Positions 1-9,290 of a stretch of 39,740 nt of DNA are shown one piece after another. The position numbers were made by a program, and so were the translations under genes. The stretch lies in NCBI GenBank assembly GCA_003427395.1, contig BFEA01000029.1, positions 3,244,694 to 3,284,433 of the forward strand, in the 5' to 3' direction. The notes beneath the pieces were generated by a model. It saw nothing but the letters and a program-made list of their open reading frames with translations. It searched no databases and was not told the DNA's origin. This DNA comes from Chara braunii (taxonomy: Eukaryota; Streptophyta; Charophyceae; Charales; Characeae). The first letter of the stretch is position 1, and each line of letters begins with the position of its first letter.

Positions 1-724
1 ACCCCCAGGAGCAAAAAATTCCGACCGGATTTTGGCAAAAAAAATCAGTTTTGATTTCGTTCAAAAAATATAATATGTCCGTTTTGACGAAATGACTGTT
101 AAAGTGCAACAGTCACGCGCTGTTGCAAACATAGGAGCAGTAAGGTAAGGTATACCGCCTTATGCTAGCAGCAACGCTCGACAGTGCTCAGCGAACTAGT
201 AAAAGAAAATGACGCTCAGCAAGCAGCAACAGCCTTGTGCGTTGTGTTGCAGTATGGTAGTTGCAACCGCAACAGCTCACAAAACAAAGTGCCCGCCCCT
301 TTTAGACGTGCATGGCATAGTCTCTTTCCAGTCTCAGTGACAGTGTCTCAGCCTGTTGCATCCGCTCATCCGATTGGCTGCAAATCATATTCATACGCCT
401 ACCCGCCAAATGTTCGACATGAGGCTGAACCTTCCCATAGAGCATGTGAAGGTGTGGATGTTGTAGGAGTTGCCTGCCGCTACGCCCCTTCCTGCGGACT
501 ATGACCTTCCCTTTCGTATGTGGAAAAATGCAGCGCCCAAGGTAGGTACCTCTTTTTTTTCCTTCGTTCACACTTTTTTCTTCAGCAACGCTGCGCTCTC
601 TTGTTTTTTGCTCTTGAACAGATCATGATTGCACTTGGTCATGGACACAGACAGGTTCGACCATCAAGTTGTAGCCATACGAGTGACCCTTGGCGTAGCG
701 GCATATGCGGGTAGATTTTCACTT
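1..724. other. Hairpin-rich flank outside the left terminus
   Basis: No credible gene. The first 130 bases carry three abutting inverted repeats. ATTTCGTTCAAAA (54-66) pairs with TTTTGACGAAAT (82-93) with one bulge. GACTGTT (94-100) pairs with AACAGTC (108-114). GCAACAG (106-112) pairs with CTGTTGC (120-126). The last two share bases 108-112 and so cannot form together. Bases 629-724 read in one frame into a peptide ending GRFSL directly before the TGTCGAG terminus; this may be a LINE scrap (see findings) but is weak. The rest has no recognisable content. Confidence 0.5.
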
Positions 725-1060
725 TGTCGAGCGCATCGGTCCGACACTGCACCAGGGCAGCGCGGGACCCTCCTGGCCGCGTCACGCAGGAGTTGGTTTA
801 AATCCTCGTCGCAAATATATATGGAGCTTCCGCAAGCCGCTCCGGGCGAGTGCGCCAGCCATACCTCTCGCGAGCCCCTACGACAGGATAGGGCCTACGC
901 GAGGCACGACTTACCTCCACCTTACGGAAGTTGTCACCTCCTTTCGGTGGGAGTATCCCCGCCGAGCTACCAGTCCACAGTACGAAAGCTAATCACTTGC
1001 AATTGCAAAGGTGGACCAGTCGAGGGCGTTTCTCGTTCGTTGTAGCATAGGGGGTACGCA
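725..1060 (+). repeat. Terminal module T, left copy of the long inverted-repeat element
   Basis: Starts TGTCGAGCGCATCGG. The same module occurs inverted at 15620-15951, ending CTCGACA, and forward at 18855-19110 and 28237-28575. Just inside the end is a hairpin: GGTCC (738-742) pairs with GGACC, with a nested CTGC/GCAG stem. The inverted copy has a different but equally paired hairpin at the same place. Later shared blocks include GCACGACTTACCTCCACC, GAGCTACCAGTCCAC and GCAATTGCAAAGG. I read 725 as the element end because the similarity among copies stops there; no target-site duplication is visible. Confidence 0.65.
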
Positions 1061-1430
1061 CGGTAATACGCCTCTATCGAACCCGCACGCGAACCGACAT
1101 CTTGGGGGGCTGAGGTCCCAAGCGCGACTCGTCGCCGGTCAACTAGGACGCATCCCACACACCACGCGCACACCATTCTACGAACACACAAAATAACACA
1201 CACACATACGCACGAAACGACGCGACAACGCTCCTAGCCCCTCGGTAGCCAACCCATAACTTTCCGATGCGGAAATCGAATAGGCGTCGCGCGCGAGGCT
1301 TAGTATAAACCCGGGCGGACGCAGGGCTAACTCATATCGACTCGCAATGCAAGCGTACGCAAGCAGTCGCAATGATGACGTACTATGTAGTGCCCATAAT
1401 CAAGCGGTCCCTCGTGGATCCGAGTACCGT
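1061..1430. other. Non-coding arm between T and the E hairpins
   Basis: No credible gene. Most of the sequence is not obviously repeated elsewhere in the window. It lies inside the left arm, between the terminal module and the E hairpin cluster. Confidence 0.4.
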
Positions 1431-1661
1431 TTATGACACTCAAGTGTCAAACTCGAAGTGTTGTGAGGGTTTAATCCCTCACGACATTGCACGACTGAAG
1501 GAATAGTCGTGCAGCCGCCGCGAGACATCCGACCTTTGGTCTGAGCGTCTCGGTAGGCAAGGCAAATAGACTCTGCACGGGGGCAGATTCCTTCCCTGCA
1601 GAGTCTAGGGCTTGGGATGTCCTGGACAAGGACGTTGAATCCCGGTCCAGGACCAACGTCC
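1431..1661 (+). repeat. E array: consecutive perfect hairpins
   Basis: Six or seven stems in 230 bases. TGACACT/AGTGTCA (1434-1449). GTGAGGG/CCCTCAC (1463-1482). TGCACGACT/AGTCGTGCA (1488-1513). CGAGAC/GTCTCG (1521-1552) encloses GACC/GGTC. AGACTCTGCA/TGCAGAGTCT (1568-1606). GTCCTGGAC/GTCCAGGAC (1619-1653) is interleaved with GGACGTTG/CAACGTCC (1630-1661). Nearly every base is in a stem or short loop. The inverted arm carries a counterpart at 15277-15317 whose stems differ by paired changes. Confidence 0.85.
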
Positions 1662-2460
1662 GACTATAAAGATCTCTAAAAAACAAAGGATAACAGAGGG
1701 TCTTCCTTTTCTCTCAAGCCATAATCCGGTTAACCCTTATGCACAAATACAGTAAGTTTCTCAAATACTCAGGGTACTCGTAGATATATGAGGGTTAATT
1801 ATATAAGACGACCACTTCTCACAGTCACAGTGAGGCTCCTCTCAACCATATATGTATGATATTGCAGGCAATCACCTCCAGAGTCTGAACCACAAACGCA
1901 CCTGCAATCACATCAAAGATTCATTCAAAAGTCCACGCACTAGACGAGGTCAACTTCAACCATTCCTTGCACTCATACCCCTTGCTTTAGCCATACAAGC
2001 CTTACTCGTGCAACTCTTACATAAATACTCAGTACTTTTGTTAAATGGCCATTCAATAAAGTCCGAGTGAAAACACAACGAAATAATTCAAATCACAAGG
2101 CTGAAGTCTTTAGGTTGAGTGGCAGGGGTGAATTGGAGTTGAATCGTACACCGATGAATCGGCAACCGATCTGTTATCAGTGATAACAGAAGAAGACCCT
2201 CAAGGGGTCAAGCTGAATCTAGTCCAAGTCCTGAACCAGATCGATCAAGAAGACCTGTAACACATGACAAGTCAATGCCCCAGGCTAAACCTATAAGCCC
2301 ATGGAGAACAATCTTCATATCATGATCTCACCCAAATCATCCTAGTTAACTATATCTAAGCCTACCTCTAAGCAAATGCTCAAAGAAAGGTAGACTCATG
2401 GCAAAATCTCCCCTATTCAGGGTGGATCGCCAGAATCTCCACCTGTCAAAATATAATCTA
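1662..2460 (+). repeat. Arm linker, inverted copy at 14350-14880
   Basis: Non-coding. Segments from about 1920 to 2210 are the reverse complement, with divergence, of about 14500-14850. Shared blocks include GGTCAACTTCAACCA, TTAAATGGCCATT, TTAGGTTGAGT, GGAGTTGA and CTGTTATC-GATAACAG. The last forms a hairpin in both arms (2172-2189 here). I see no open frame worth calling. Confidence 0.7.
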
Positions 2461-3060
2461 TCTCTTTTAAACTAAGAAAATTTTGGCAGCGCTTCCCGTA
2501 GGAAAAGTGTCTTTCCAGAATTTATAAAAGTCCATATATAAAAGCATAAATAATCTCTAACTCTGGTAAGTCAAATTTTGTCTCACTTCCTGAATTAGTG
2601 AAAATTTGAGCAGCACTCCCTTTAGAAAGGGAGACTTCCCAGGTTTATACTAAGTCAGATATGAGCTCAGAAAACAACTTGAGTTCAATTTAGACAAAAT
2701 TTAACTAACTCTTTAGTTTTGCAGAAATTTCGGTAACACTTCCTCTAGAAAAGTGTTATTCCAAAATTTATACAAGGCTAAGTTCAAAATTTGAGAATAA
2801 CTTAGACTTCTCAAAGTCCAATTTTGTCTAACTCCCTGAATTAACAAAACTTTTGGCAGCACTCCCTCTAGAAGGGGAGACTTCCCAAATTTTAACTAAG
2901 TCAGATATAAGAAAACACAAGTTGTACTTTCGACACGTCGAAATTTGACTAACTCCTTGGATATGTAGAAATTTCGGCAGCGCTTCCCGTAGAGAAAGTA
3001 GCTGGTCAAGATTTATACAAAGCCAATTATAAGAAAAAATCCCAGAAAATGCAAGAATTG
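2461..3060 (+). repeat. B array: about five two-tier hairpins, period about 120
   Basis: Units begin near 2477, 2601, 2724, 2848 and 2968. Each has an outer stem of the type AAATTTYGG/CCNAAATTT around GCAGC and an inner stem that varies between units. The inner stem is CTCCCTTT/AAAGGGAG in unit 2, AACACTT/AAGTGTT in unit 3 and CTCCC/GGGAG in unit 4. Spacers are AT-rich and carry a repeated TAACTCCNTGNAT phrase. Inverted relatives are at 36115-36403 and 13728-14345, and a further forward relative is at about 29885-30081. Confidence 0.85.
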
Positions 3061-3310
3061 ACCTAAGTAAAAAAAAAATATTACAGAAAATGCAGGAATT
3101 GACACTAACTCCTATGGCTCTAGCACGTGGCGAGCAACTAAAGCAACTACCTATAATACTGAAACCCAAACAAACTAGTCATCTCACTCAGTCATATGCA
3201 AACCAAACCACGAATGTAAGTACTCTCATCATCCCAAGTTCATTCCATATAGATAGTTTATGAATATTTTAAGTCCTTGAACCCTTATTTCCCTCTTACA
3301 TAAGACATAG
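3061..3310. other. AT-rich spacer between the B and A arrays
   Basis: Non-coding. Two short near-copies of AATGCAGGAATTGAC occur (about 3047 and 3091). The CTAGCACGTGGCGAGCAACT block near 3119 recurs inverted at about 35990-36010, which confirms arm collinearity. Confidence 0.6.
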
Positions 3311-3933
3311 AGCTGGACCATTCGCCATGGAAACAATGCCCAGCTTTCCTTTAAGATATACACGAACAAGTTGCACAATTACTTCTCTCTTCTTTTGGGC
3401 ATATGACTAGGTCATTCGCCATGGAAACAATGCCTAGCCGCCCTGAGCCGTTTAATATCCAAAATTTAGTATTTCTCTGACTTTGTTTTCAAAAAGGAAA
3501 GCAAATATGGGCAGGGGGCTGAACCATTCGCCATGGAAACAATGTTCAACTTGCCCAGATTATTTTCATTTCTACTTCGTATTTTTCCCTTTCTCTTCTT
3601 GATGATATGGCTTAACGCTGGACCATTCACCATGGAAACAATGCCCAGCTGCCAGTTGACATGCAAATATATATAAAGTATTTTGCCTTTATACTCAGTT
3701 TAACTTATGTGCGTGGTTTTCAGGCTAAACCATTCACCCTGGAAACAATGCTTAGCCTTAGACCATAAATCCTCCCTCAGAATAAACAGGAACTTAAACT
3801 TCTTCAATCAGGCAAACCCCCAGAGTTAACTAGAGCAACCAGGCCATTCACCATGGAAACAAATGCCTGGTTTCCCAGAAACCAGTCAAATAAACACAGC
3901 CCTGAGCCATTCACCATGGAAACAATGCTCAGG
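3311..3933 (+). repeat. A array: seven hairpins with one loop and different stems
   Basis: Units are at 3311-3345, 3406-3438, 3518-3550, 3617-3649, 3723-3757, 3839-3870 and 3901-3933. The core is near CCATTCRCCATGGAAACAATG, and CATT pairs with AATG. Outside it the stems are AGCTGG/CCAGCT, CTAG/CTAG, TGAA/TTCA, GCTGG/CCAGC, GGCTAA/TTAGCC, CCAGGC/GCCTGG and CCTGAGC/GCTCAGG. Both sides of the stem change together. Spacing is mostly 95-116 bases. The inverted counterpart is the A' array at 35078-35817. Confidence 0.92.
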
Positions 3934-4620
3934 CTTTGGTTGACCCTTCCAAACGCATGCAAAACTACCTTCCTCCCGCCTTACCCCAGTTTATCCCTTT
4001 GTCTGCTTTCAACCAAAATAAAGAAGAAACTTAGGCTTCACTCTCACACGTTCCTTCCATTCAGTCTGATTGGATCCTGAAGAAAAAACAAAACCATAGG
4101 GACAACCTCATGCATACAACAGTCATACTGCAGGGGGATAAACAAAACATAGGTGGTAGTAGGTTGTACAGATGAAAATGGTTTACCTGACGATTCCCTG
4201 CCTCCAGAACTCTTCCTGAGTTCCGGTAGAGATCCCGCAATCAGTGGGTGGACTCCCTACATAGTCTTGACGCGGACCTACGGGTTGCAATCCCGCCTGT
4301 CGCCTTCCTCTCGTAACCAGGGACTAGACTACGACTTAGAACGATAGAAAAAGATAGATTTGAGACTCTCAGATCCAAGAATGGTGCTCTTAGTCTCGCA
4401 AGAGAGGACCTTGAAACCTTGACTCGCCTGAGGGCCCCGCAATGGTGGCCGAATAGTATCAACTTGGCCAGCTTCTGAAGTCAATCTATCGAAGTCAACC
4501 CCCTGACGACCTCCCGGACTGCAGCACTAACCCCTTAATTCGTCCAGTCTGACTACCTCCCCGGGCCTCAACATCTCTCCTCAGCCCAGTCGCCCTCACA
4601 CAGCAAGTTGTAATAATCAG
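3934..4620 (+). repeat. K module, inverted copies at 12395-12480 and 34540-34800
   Basis: Non-coding. The blocks CCTGCCTCCAGAACTC, AGTGGGTGGACTCC and GGGCCCCGCAATGGTGGCC reappear in reverse complement at 34550-34800. The first two also recur near 12400-12460. In the right arm the corresponding text begins CCACCGATTG. This fixes the arm order beyond the A array. Confidence 0.7.
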
Positions 4621-5450
4621 CAATCGCCGCAACAACATGCAGTAATGTAGAGTAATACGCAGCGGCCGGCAGTAATACGCCGAAGTATGCATCCATCTTC
4701 CATGGTCTGCCGTAACCAACACTGGCCAGCAACAGCTTGTGCACGGACTACAGCCGCCGTAGTAGTGGCAACGACAGGCTGTGGCGGGCAGTAGCATACA
4801 ACAACCTTAAAACACAGCAGCTGCCTAAGCCTACAACAGCCACACGGATCGAGGTTCAATGTAAGCACACAGACTTTGCCCCGGCACGATAGCAACTAGC
4901 TGCACCAACAGCACGGCAACCTACAGGATGTACCGGGAGGGCACTGAAGGCGGAGGGACAGCCTGACAATGAAACAGCGAAACGTTGAACAACACGTACA
5001 ACACGGCCATACTGCACAACGTACACATCAGCTTGCAGAGAAACTACATGCTAGGCAGGTGGGACACAGGCGGCAGGGCAGCCGTGGAGCACAGACAAGG
5101 ATGCTTGCACATCCAGCACGGAGTAAGGCAGTACCTGACTTATTCACATCACGGTCGAGCCCGCAGACCGTTGATCTCCATCACCCACTGAGCCGGGGAG
5201 CTACTCCAACAACCGCCTGTCATCACCTGCAGGCCGCACAGACATCCCGAATCGAGCAGCCCCCTTTCTCGACGTACCTGGCCTGCAATAGTGGTCAGGT
5301 TCGCTTCATTCTGTAGCCTTCGAAGGCGGGCAGAATCTTGTATCCCCTCACCGTTCCCCTCCAGGTACGTGCTTCCCAGCCCCTTCCTCCTAAACCAGCA
5401 CCCAGTTTCGCTCTTCGCCAGACGCACGAAATGAGAATGAATCTCCCGCT
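4621..5450 (+). repeat. G module, GC-rich arm segment
   Basis: No supportable gene; frames are short and overlap in several phases. Short GC-rich phrases such as GCAGTAATACGC recur. The position between K and F mirrors 33650-34540 in the other arm, and a few GTTG/CAAC-rich phrases look related, but base-by-base alignment was not possible by eye. Confidence 0.4.
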
Positions 5451-6900
5451 ATAGCACGGAAAGATACGTCCTCACACCCCCTTCGCGCGGCCTTTAATGC
5501 TCACGCCGGCCGAGCCGTCGCCCAAATCAGAAAACTGGCGCGGCCATTTGATCCGGATGGCCTTAAAACCCCTACTCAGACTCCTAGTTCGCCAAAATTG
5601 GTTACGGAACGAGCGAGATACATCGTTTTTTCCATCTTCTTGCTTTCTTCGTTTCCACCATCTCCCACCTCCGTGCAACGCTTTTCTCTACTAACTCTAA
5701 TTTTACTAACTTTCTCACTATTCTGACCTCATATTCGAGGTCGCCCATCCCAAAACCCGATGTTGACCTTTGGTCCGCCCGATTCCCTCAGGGATTTGGC
5801 AAGGACTGCATTCCTTGCTCCGCCATAGTCGAACCTTTTCCGCCCTCACCTTCAAATGCACCTGGCGCAGGCGGCCGTCCGGGTTCACTCCCCTGTCACC
5901 CGTAACTCGACCTGCGCTCGCTCGCTGCTATTAGCCTCCCTCCAAATAGCCCAGCTTGCCGCTCCCGAGTCCCTGGCCTCGTCGCCGTGCCCGCCTCTTG
6001 ACCATTCCCATTCTCTCTCTCTCTCCGCCATATCTCCACGTGATACTCTTCTCACTAATCTCCTCTCTTACTAACTTCTTCTCAATTCCGACTGCATAGC
6101 CGGATTCGCCAGGCCAAAAGTCCCCGGATTCGGCTCTTCCTTTGCCGACATCCGTTGAAGATCGGGGGTGCTAGGCACTTTTCGTCCCCATCACCTTAGC
6201 TTTCCCACTACTACCATCTCCGCCTTCACTCCGAATGCACCTGGCGTACGCTTCCATCCAGGTTCATTCCTTTTTCTCCACAACCCCGCTGGTCCGCCCG
6301 TTACTGCACGGCGCTGCCCGTCTCGCTCCGCCTCACAGCCCACTTCTACCACGCCCTCTGCACTCAGCCGTTCACCACCGGTAGCGCCGGACTCGTCACC
6401 CCGCCATCCCTCTCACGCACGTATCTGACACGGATTCGCACCGGATTCATCCCTCTCACTGCTGTTTCTCCCCAGCCTACTCCGACCCCGCCTGTACCTT
6501 GGGCCAGATCCTGTCCGGATCCATCCACCCCTCTGGCTGCCCCTGATGCGTGCTACCTCGGCTTGCCGGCCCCGCCGTGACCCAGCCCCTGTCGGCTCCT
6601 GCCACCTCCACTACGCCGCACGCACCTGGACGCTATTTCGGCCCGGGTTCCGTTGCCCCCCTGTCGGCTCCAGCTCTCCGCGTCTCGGCACTTCAGCTCT
6701 CGCTCGCCTGCTGCACCCACAGCTGCCTCCGCACTTCGCCTCACTCGCTGTGCATCTAGCGCCCGTACCCACCCGGGTTCACCCCCGTCTTCCTGCCATC
6801 TCAGTGCAAGGTGCACCTGGCTCGGCACGCCGTCTAGGTCCGCCCGTATTCTAGCACGTTCGCCACCTACCCCGGCGGGCCGCTCCCTCGTTGCCTGCTA
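5451..6900 (+). repeat. F module: CT-rich tracts and CACCTGG...CCAGGTT hairpins
   Basis: No supportable gene; several overlapping proline- and serine-rich frames are base-composition artefacts. A CTACTAACTTTCTC-type tract precedes a GAGGTCGCC/GGATTCGCC block at about 5683-5750 and 6040-6110. A partial copy is at 8845-8915, and inverted copies lie near 32750-32960 and 33100-33200. A GCACCTGG ... CCRGGTTCAYTC hairpin recurs near 5856, 6236 and, more weakly, 6620. In the 6236 copy GAATGCACCTGG pairs with CCAGGTTCATTC with one mismatch. Confidence 0.6.
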
Positions 6901-7186
6901 GCGCCGACAGTCGGAGTGGCCTGCCCACTGCCTCCAGCCTTCAGCTCAGTCCCGCCTACTTCCTCTCACCCGCTTCGGCGTCCGGGCATACTGCCAGACT
7001 CCCTACACCCCGCACTGAGACAGCGCTTCCGCGTGACTCCCGCAGAAACTGATGGACGGCCGGGCGCTGCTCTCTAATTTATACTTCGGAAGCTCGCCGG
7101 TCGGCCCCCCTTCTGACCTCGGCTCTCGGCGCAGCCTTGCCTGTTCTGCCTTGACCCGCCCAATACTCCGCTGGCGGCAGTCTTGC
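6901..7186. other. GC-rich arm segment
   Basis: No gene or clear repeat that I can support. It belongs by position to the inner part of the left arm. Confidence 0.35.
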
Positions 7187-7312
7187 TGCGGATTGCCACC
7201 CAGTACCCCTCTTGGTCGAGTGAGTCACGGCGAGCCGATTCCGCCAGACTGCGGATTGCCACCCAGTACCCCTCTTGGTCGAGTGAGTCACGGCGAGCCG
7301 ATTCCGCCAGAC
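7187..7312 (+). repeat. Perfect 63-bp tandem duplication
   Basis: Bases 7187-7249 are repeated exactly as 7250-7312. The period is a multiple of three, so every frame is preserved. In one plus frame it encodes a 21-residue peptide twice, starting CGLPPSTP. I do not call a gene, because the frame has no recognisable domain. Perfect identity in such diverged surroundings means the duplication is recent, or is an assembly artefact. Confidence 0.95.
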
Positions 7313-7923
7313 CCCCGCCCGAAGACTGAGTCAAACAGCTCGGGGGAGTGGGACTCCTCTCCAACTTATTGGCGTAGCCCCCTACGCCGGGCCACGCTAG
7401 CCTTCTCCATATGGTTCCAACTTTAACGGATGTCCCAAAGGACTTAGCCGCGGTGGTACCCCCACCTGCGGTTCTTCAAGATTTGGACAGCCAGTCGCGG
7501 TAAACGAGACCGCATATACTAATAGAAGTAATAAGCAAATATAGAAAAAGCAATGATAAAGTAAATTATCATAAATAAAAATCCCTAAGCAGGGTGCGGG
7601 GACTACTAAGCCCCACCGGCCCTGTGGACCGGGCCTGTCGCCGCGCCTGTCAACAAAACCAAGGGGGATGGCCCAACAGCCCTCAACCCCATCGGCTCCC
7701 TCCTCGATGTTCTGTTGCTGCCATGCCGACGTCCGCTGGCCTCGATCCCCAAACCTTCGTAATAGTAATCTAATGCCATAACCCATAGGACTAAGCCCAA
7801 ACCTGCAATAACTACACCCGAGACTCCATATAGGATGATACGGCGCGGCCGTTCAGCGCCGCAAAAGCGCCCTGCACCATCCCTCAGCCCACGTCTACGC
7901 GCACGGGCACCGAGAGTCCGCGC
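7313..7923 (+). repeat. Inner arm module, copies at 9760-9960 and inverted at 31740-31960
   Basis: Non-coding. Blocks around CAAGGGGGATGGCC, CCGCTGGCCTCGATCCCC and TGCCATAACCCATAGGA recur in order at 9760-9960 and in reverse complement at 31740-31960. An AT-rich stretch with TAATA/AATAAA runs from 7515 to 7585 before them. A long minus-strand frame (7606-8454) crosses this block but reads low-complexity Arg/Ser-rich protein and is rejected. Confidence 0.7.
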
Positions 7924-8045
7924 CGACCTATCACAGTCACACCGTCGCCGTCGTTGCCGATGCCGTCGTCGGGGTCGTTCTCCGCGACCTATCACAGTCA
8001 CACCGTCGCCGTCGTTGCTGATGCCTTCGTCGGGGCGCTCTCCCC
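7924..8045 (+). repeat. 61-bp imperfect tandem duplication
   Basis: CGACCTATCACAGTCACACC starts at 7924 and again at 7985. The two units are almost identical, with small differences such as CCGATGCCGTCG against CTGATGCCTTCG. It lies within GC-rich, CpG-rich sequence of the inner arm. Confidence 0.9.
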
Positions 8046-8339
8046 CCGTGCGCTCGACTCGGTCAGGCGTAGCCATCGAACGAAAATACCCCCTAGATCC
8101 TAGTTTAATCAAGAATAACCAAAAATACAAACTTAACGATAAAAATAAAAATAAAAATAAACAGACCGGCATCGTAATCAACATCAGGGGATGAATCACG
8201 CGCGCTTTAAACATGCGCGTCCACGCACTCTCTGCTCTAGTCAACCATCCTGTCCACGTAATCACAGACACAGCCGCACCTAGCGCGGTATACTTAAACT
8301 TTGAACCAGAACTATCTCCTGTCACTTGCACAAACCAGG
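8046..8339 (+). repeat. Inner arm module leading to the invariant hairpin
   Basis: Non-coding. An AAAAT-rich run at 8140-8162 is followed by CGCGCTTTAAACATGCG, CACGCACTCTCTGCTCTAGTC and GCGCGGTATACTTAAACTTT. The same order is seen at about 10160-10300 and inverted at 31290-31420. These three copies define the innermost recognised part of the arm. Confidence 0.75.
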
Positions 8340-8365
8340 GCGGATACCCTTGTAAGGGTATTCGC
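8340..8365 (+). repeat. Invariant 26-bp hairpin, copy 1
   Basis: A stem of about 12 bp (GCGGATACCCTT with AAGGGTATTCGC, one G-T pair) and a two-base loop GT. Identical 26-mers occur at 10318-10343 and, in reverse complement, at 31250-31275, although the flanks differ at many positions. Unlike the other arrays it shows no stem turnover. Confidence 0.9.
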
Positions 8366-9290
8366 ACCGACAACGTCCGGCGCCCAGAAACGACGAACTC
8401 GATCCTCACCGAATCGGTGTTCAGTTTGGTATTGTAGCCTGACTTTCGGCTCATCCCGCAGTTGCCTCCTTGTCGATATCTTCCCTCTTTCCCTTACTGC
8501 CCACTCTGCTTGTATGCACGCACCTTTCTCTTCACGCAGCCTGCCTGTTGCCCGCCATGCGTACAGGACTCGGGAGCATCCACTCTCGTCGTTAGGATAA
8601 ACAATATCAGAATGAATCTTTCGCTAAACCACGAAAAGATTCATTCAGCTTCTATTTCTTCCCCCCTTACACGCAGCTCGCAACCTCACCGCCTCGAACC
8701 TACCATTAACTCTTCTAAATCGAATTCATCGGCCGGTTCTCTGTTCCCTAAAACGCCTAGCTAATCCTCTTATTCGCTCGATTTTATAAGAGATCGAGCG
8801 AAATCTCGATTTCTACTTCTATCACCTCTCTTATATTCGCGCACCACCTTTCTCTACTAACTTCCTTGTTACTAATCTTCTTCTAATTCTAACTTCGAAA
8901 TCGAGGTCGCCTATCACGAAAATACTAGGAACGACTCTCCTTTCGCGCACGTCCGCGAACTCCCACTGCTTTCGAACGCCGTTAGCATAAAAACGTGACC
9001 GACCCCATTCTCCCCTATTACCCAAGGCCCGTAATGTCCCTTGCTTTTAACCAAGGTTACCCAACCACCATCAATCCAGCTTCCTCGAGACTTTAAAGAG
9101 AGTCGGCCAACAGTCGGTTCGATCGGTCTCTCGCCCTATTCTTGAATTGGTCGAGTTACATTGTAGGTCCATATTGTTGCGGGCTTGTTACAAACTCCTT
9201 CAATGCGGGTCTTGGCCAAGTGGGTCTTAGTGCAAGCCGTGGTAGCTATAGCTGGCTTTCAAAGTGGAAAGTCTCGGGTCTCAGCGATCA
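8366..9290 (+). repeat. Second, partial F module with two hairpins
   Basis: Non-coding. GAATGAATCTTTCG pairs with CGAAAAGATTCATTC at 8610-8646, with one bulge. TTCGCTCGAT pairs perfectly with ATCGAGCGAA at 8773-8802. The CTACTAACTTCC ... GAGGTCGCC block at 8845-8915 repeats 5683-5750 in the same direction. The segment looks like the start of a second left-type arm placed directly after the first. About 9060-9290 shows no further feature. Confidence 0.65.

Noticed and set aside
629-1045. 138-codon plus-strand frame as a host gene
   Set aside because: Most of it lies in the T module, which recurs elsewhere without an open frame; only the part before 725 might be LINE-derived.
3311-3933. CRISPR-like array (regular repeat and spacing)
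   Set aside because: The repeats are hairpins with variable stems, the spacers are related AT-rich sequence of unequal length, and the context is a eukaryotic transposon arm.
8340-8365. Rho-independent terminator
   Set aside because: No T run follows it, the setting is eukaryotic, and the same 26-mer recurs in both orientations within mobile arms.
7606-8454. Longest minus-strand frame apart from the transposons (282 codons)
   Set aside because: It crosses two tandem duplications and GC-rich arm repeats. The protein is low-complexity Arg, Gly and Ser with no domain, and the sister copy at 9290-10370 does not keep the frame.
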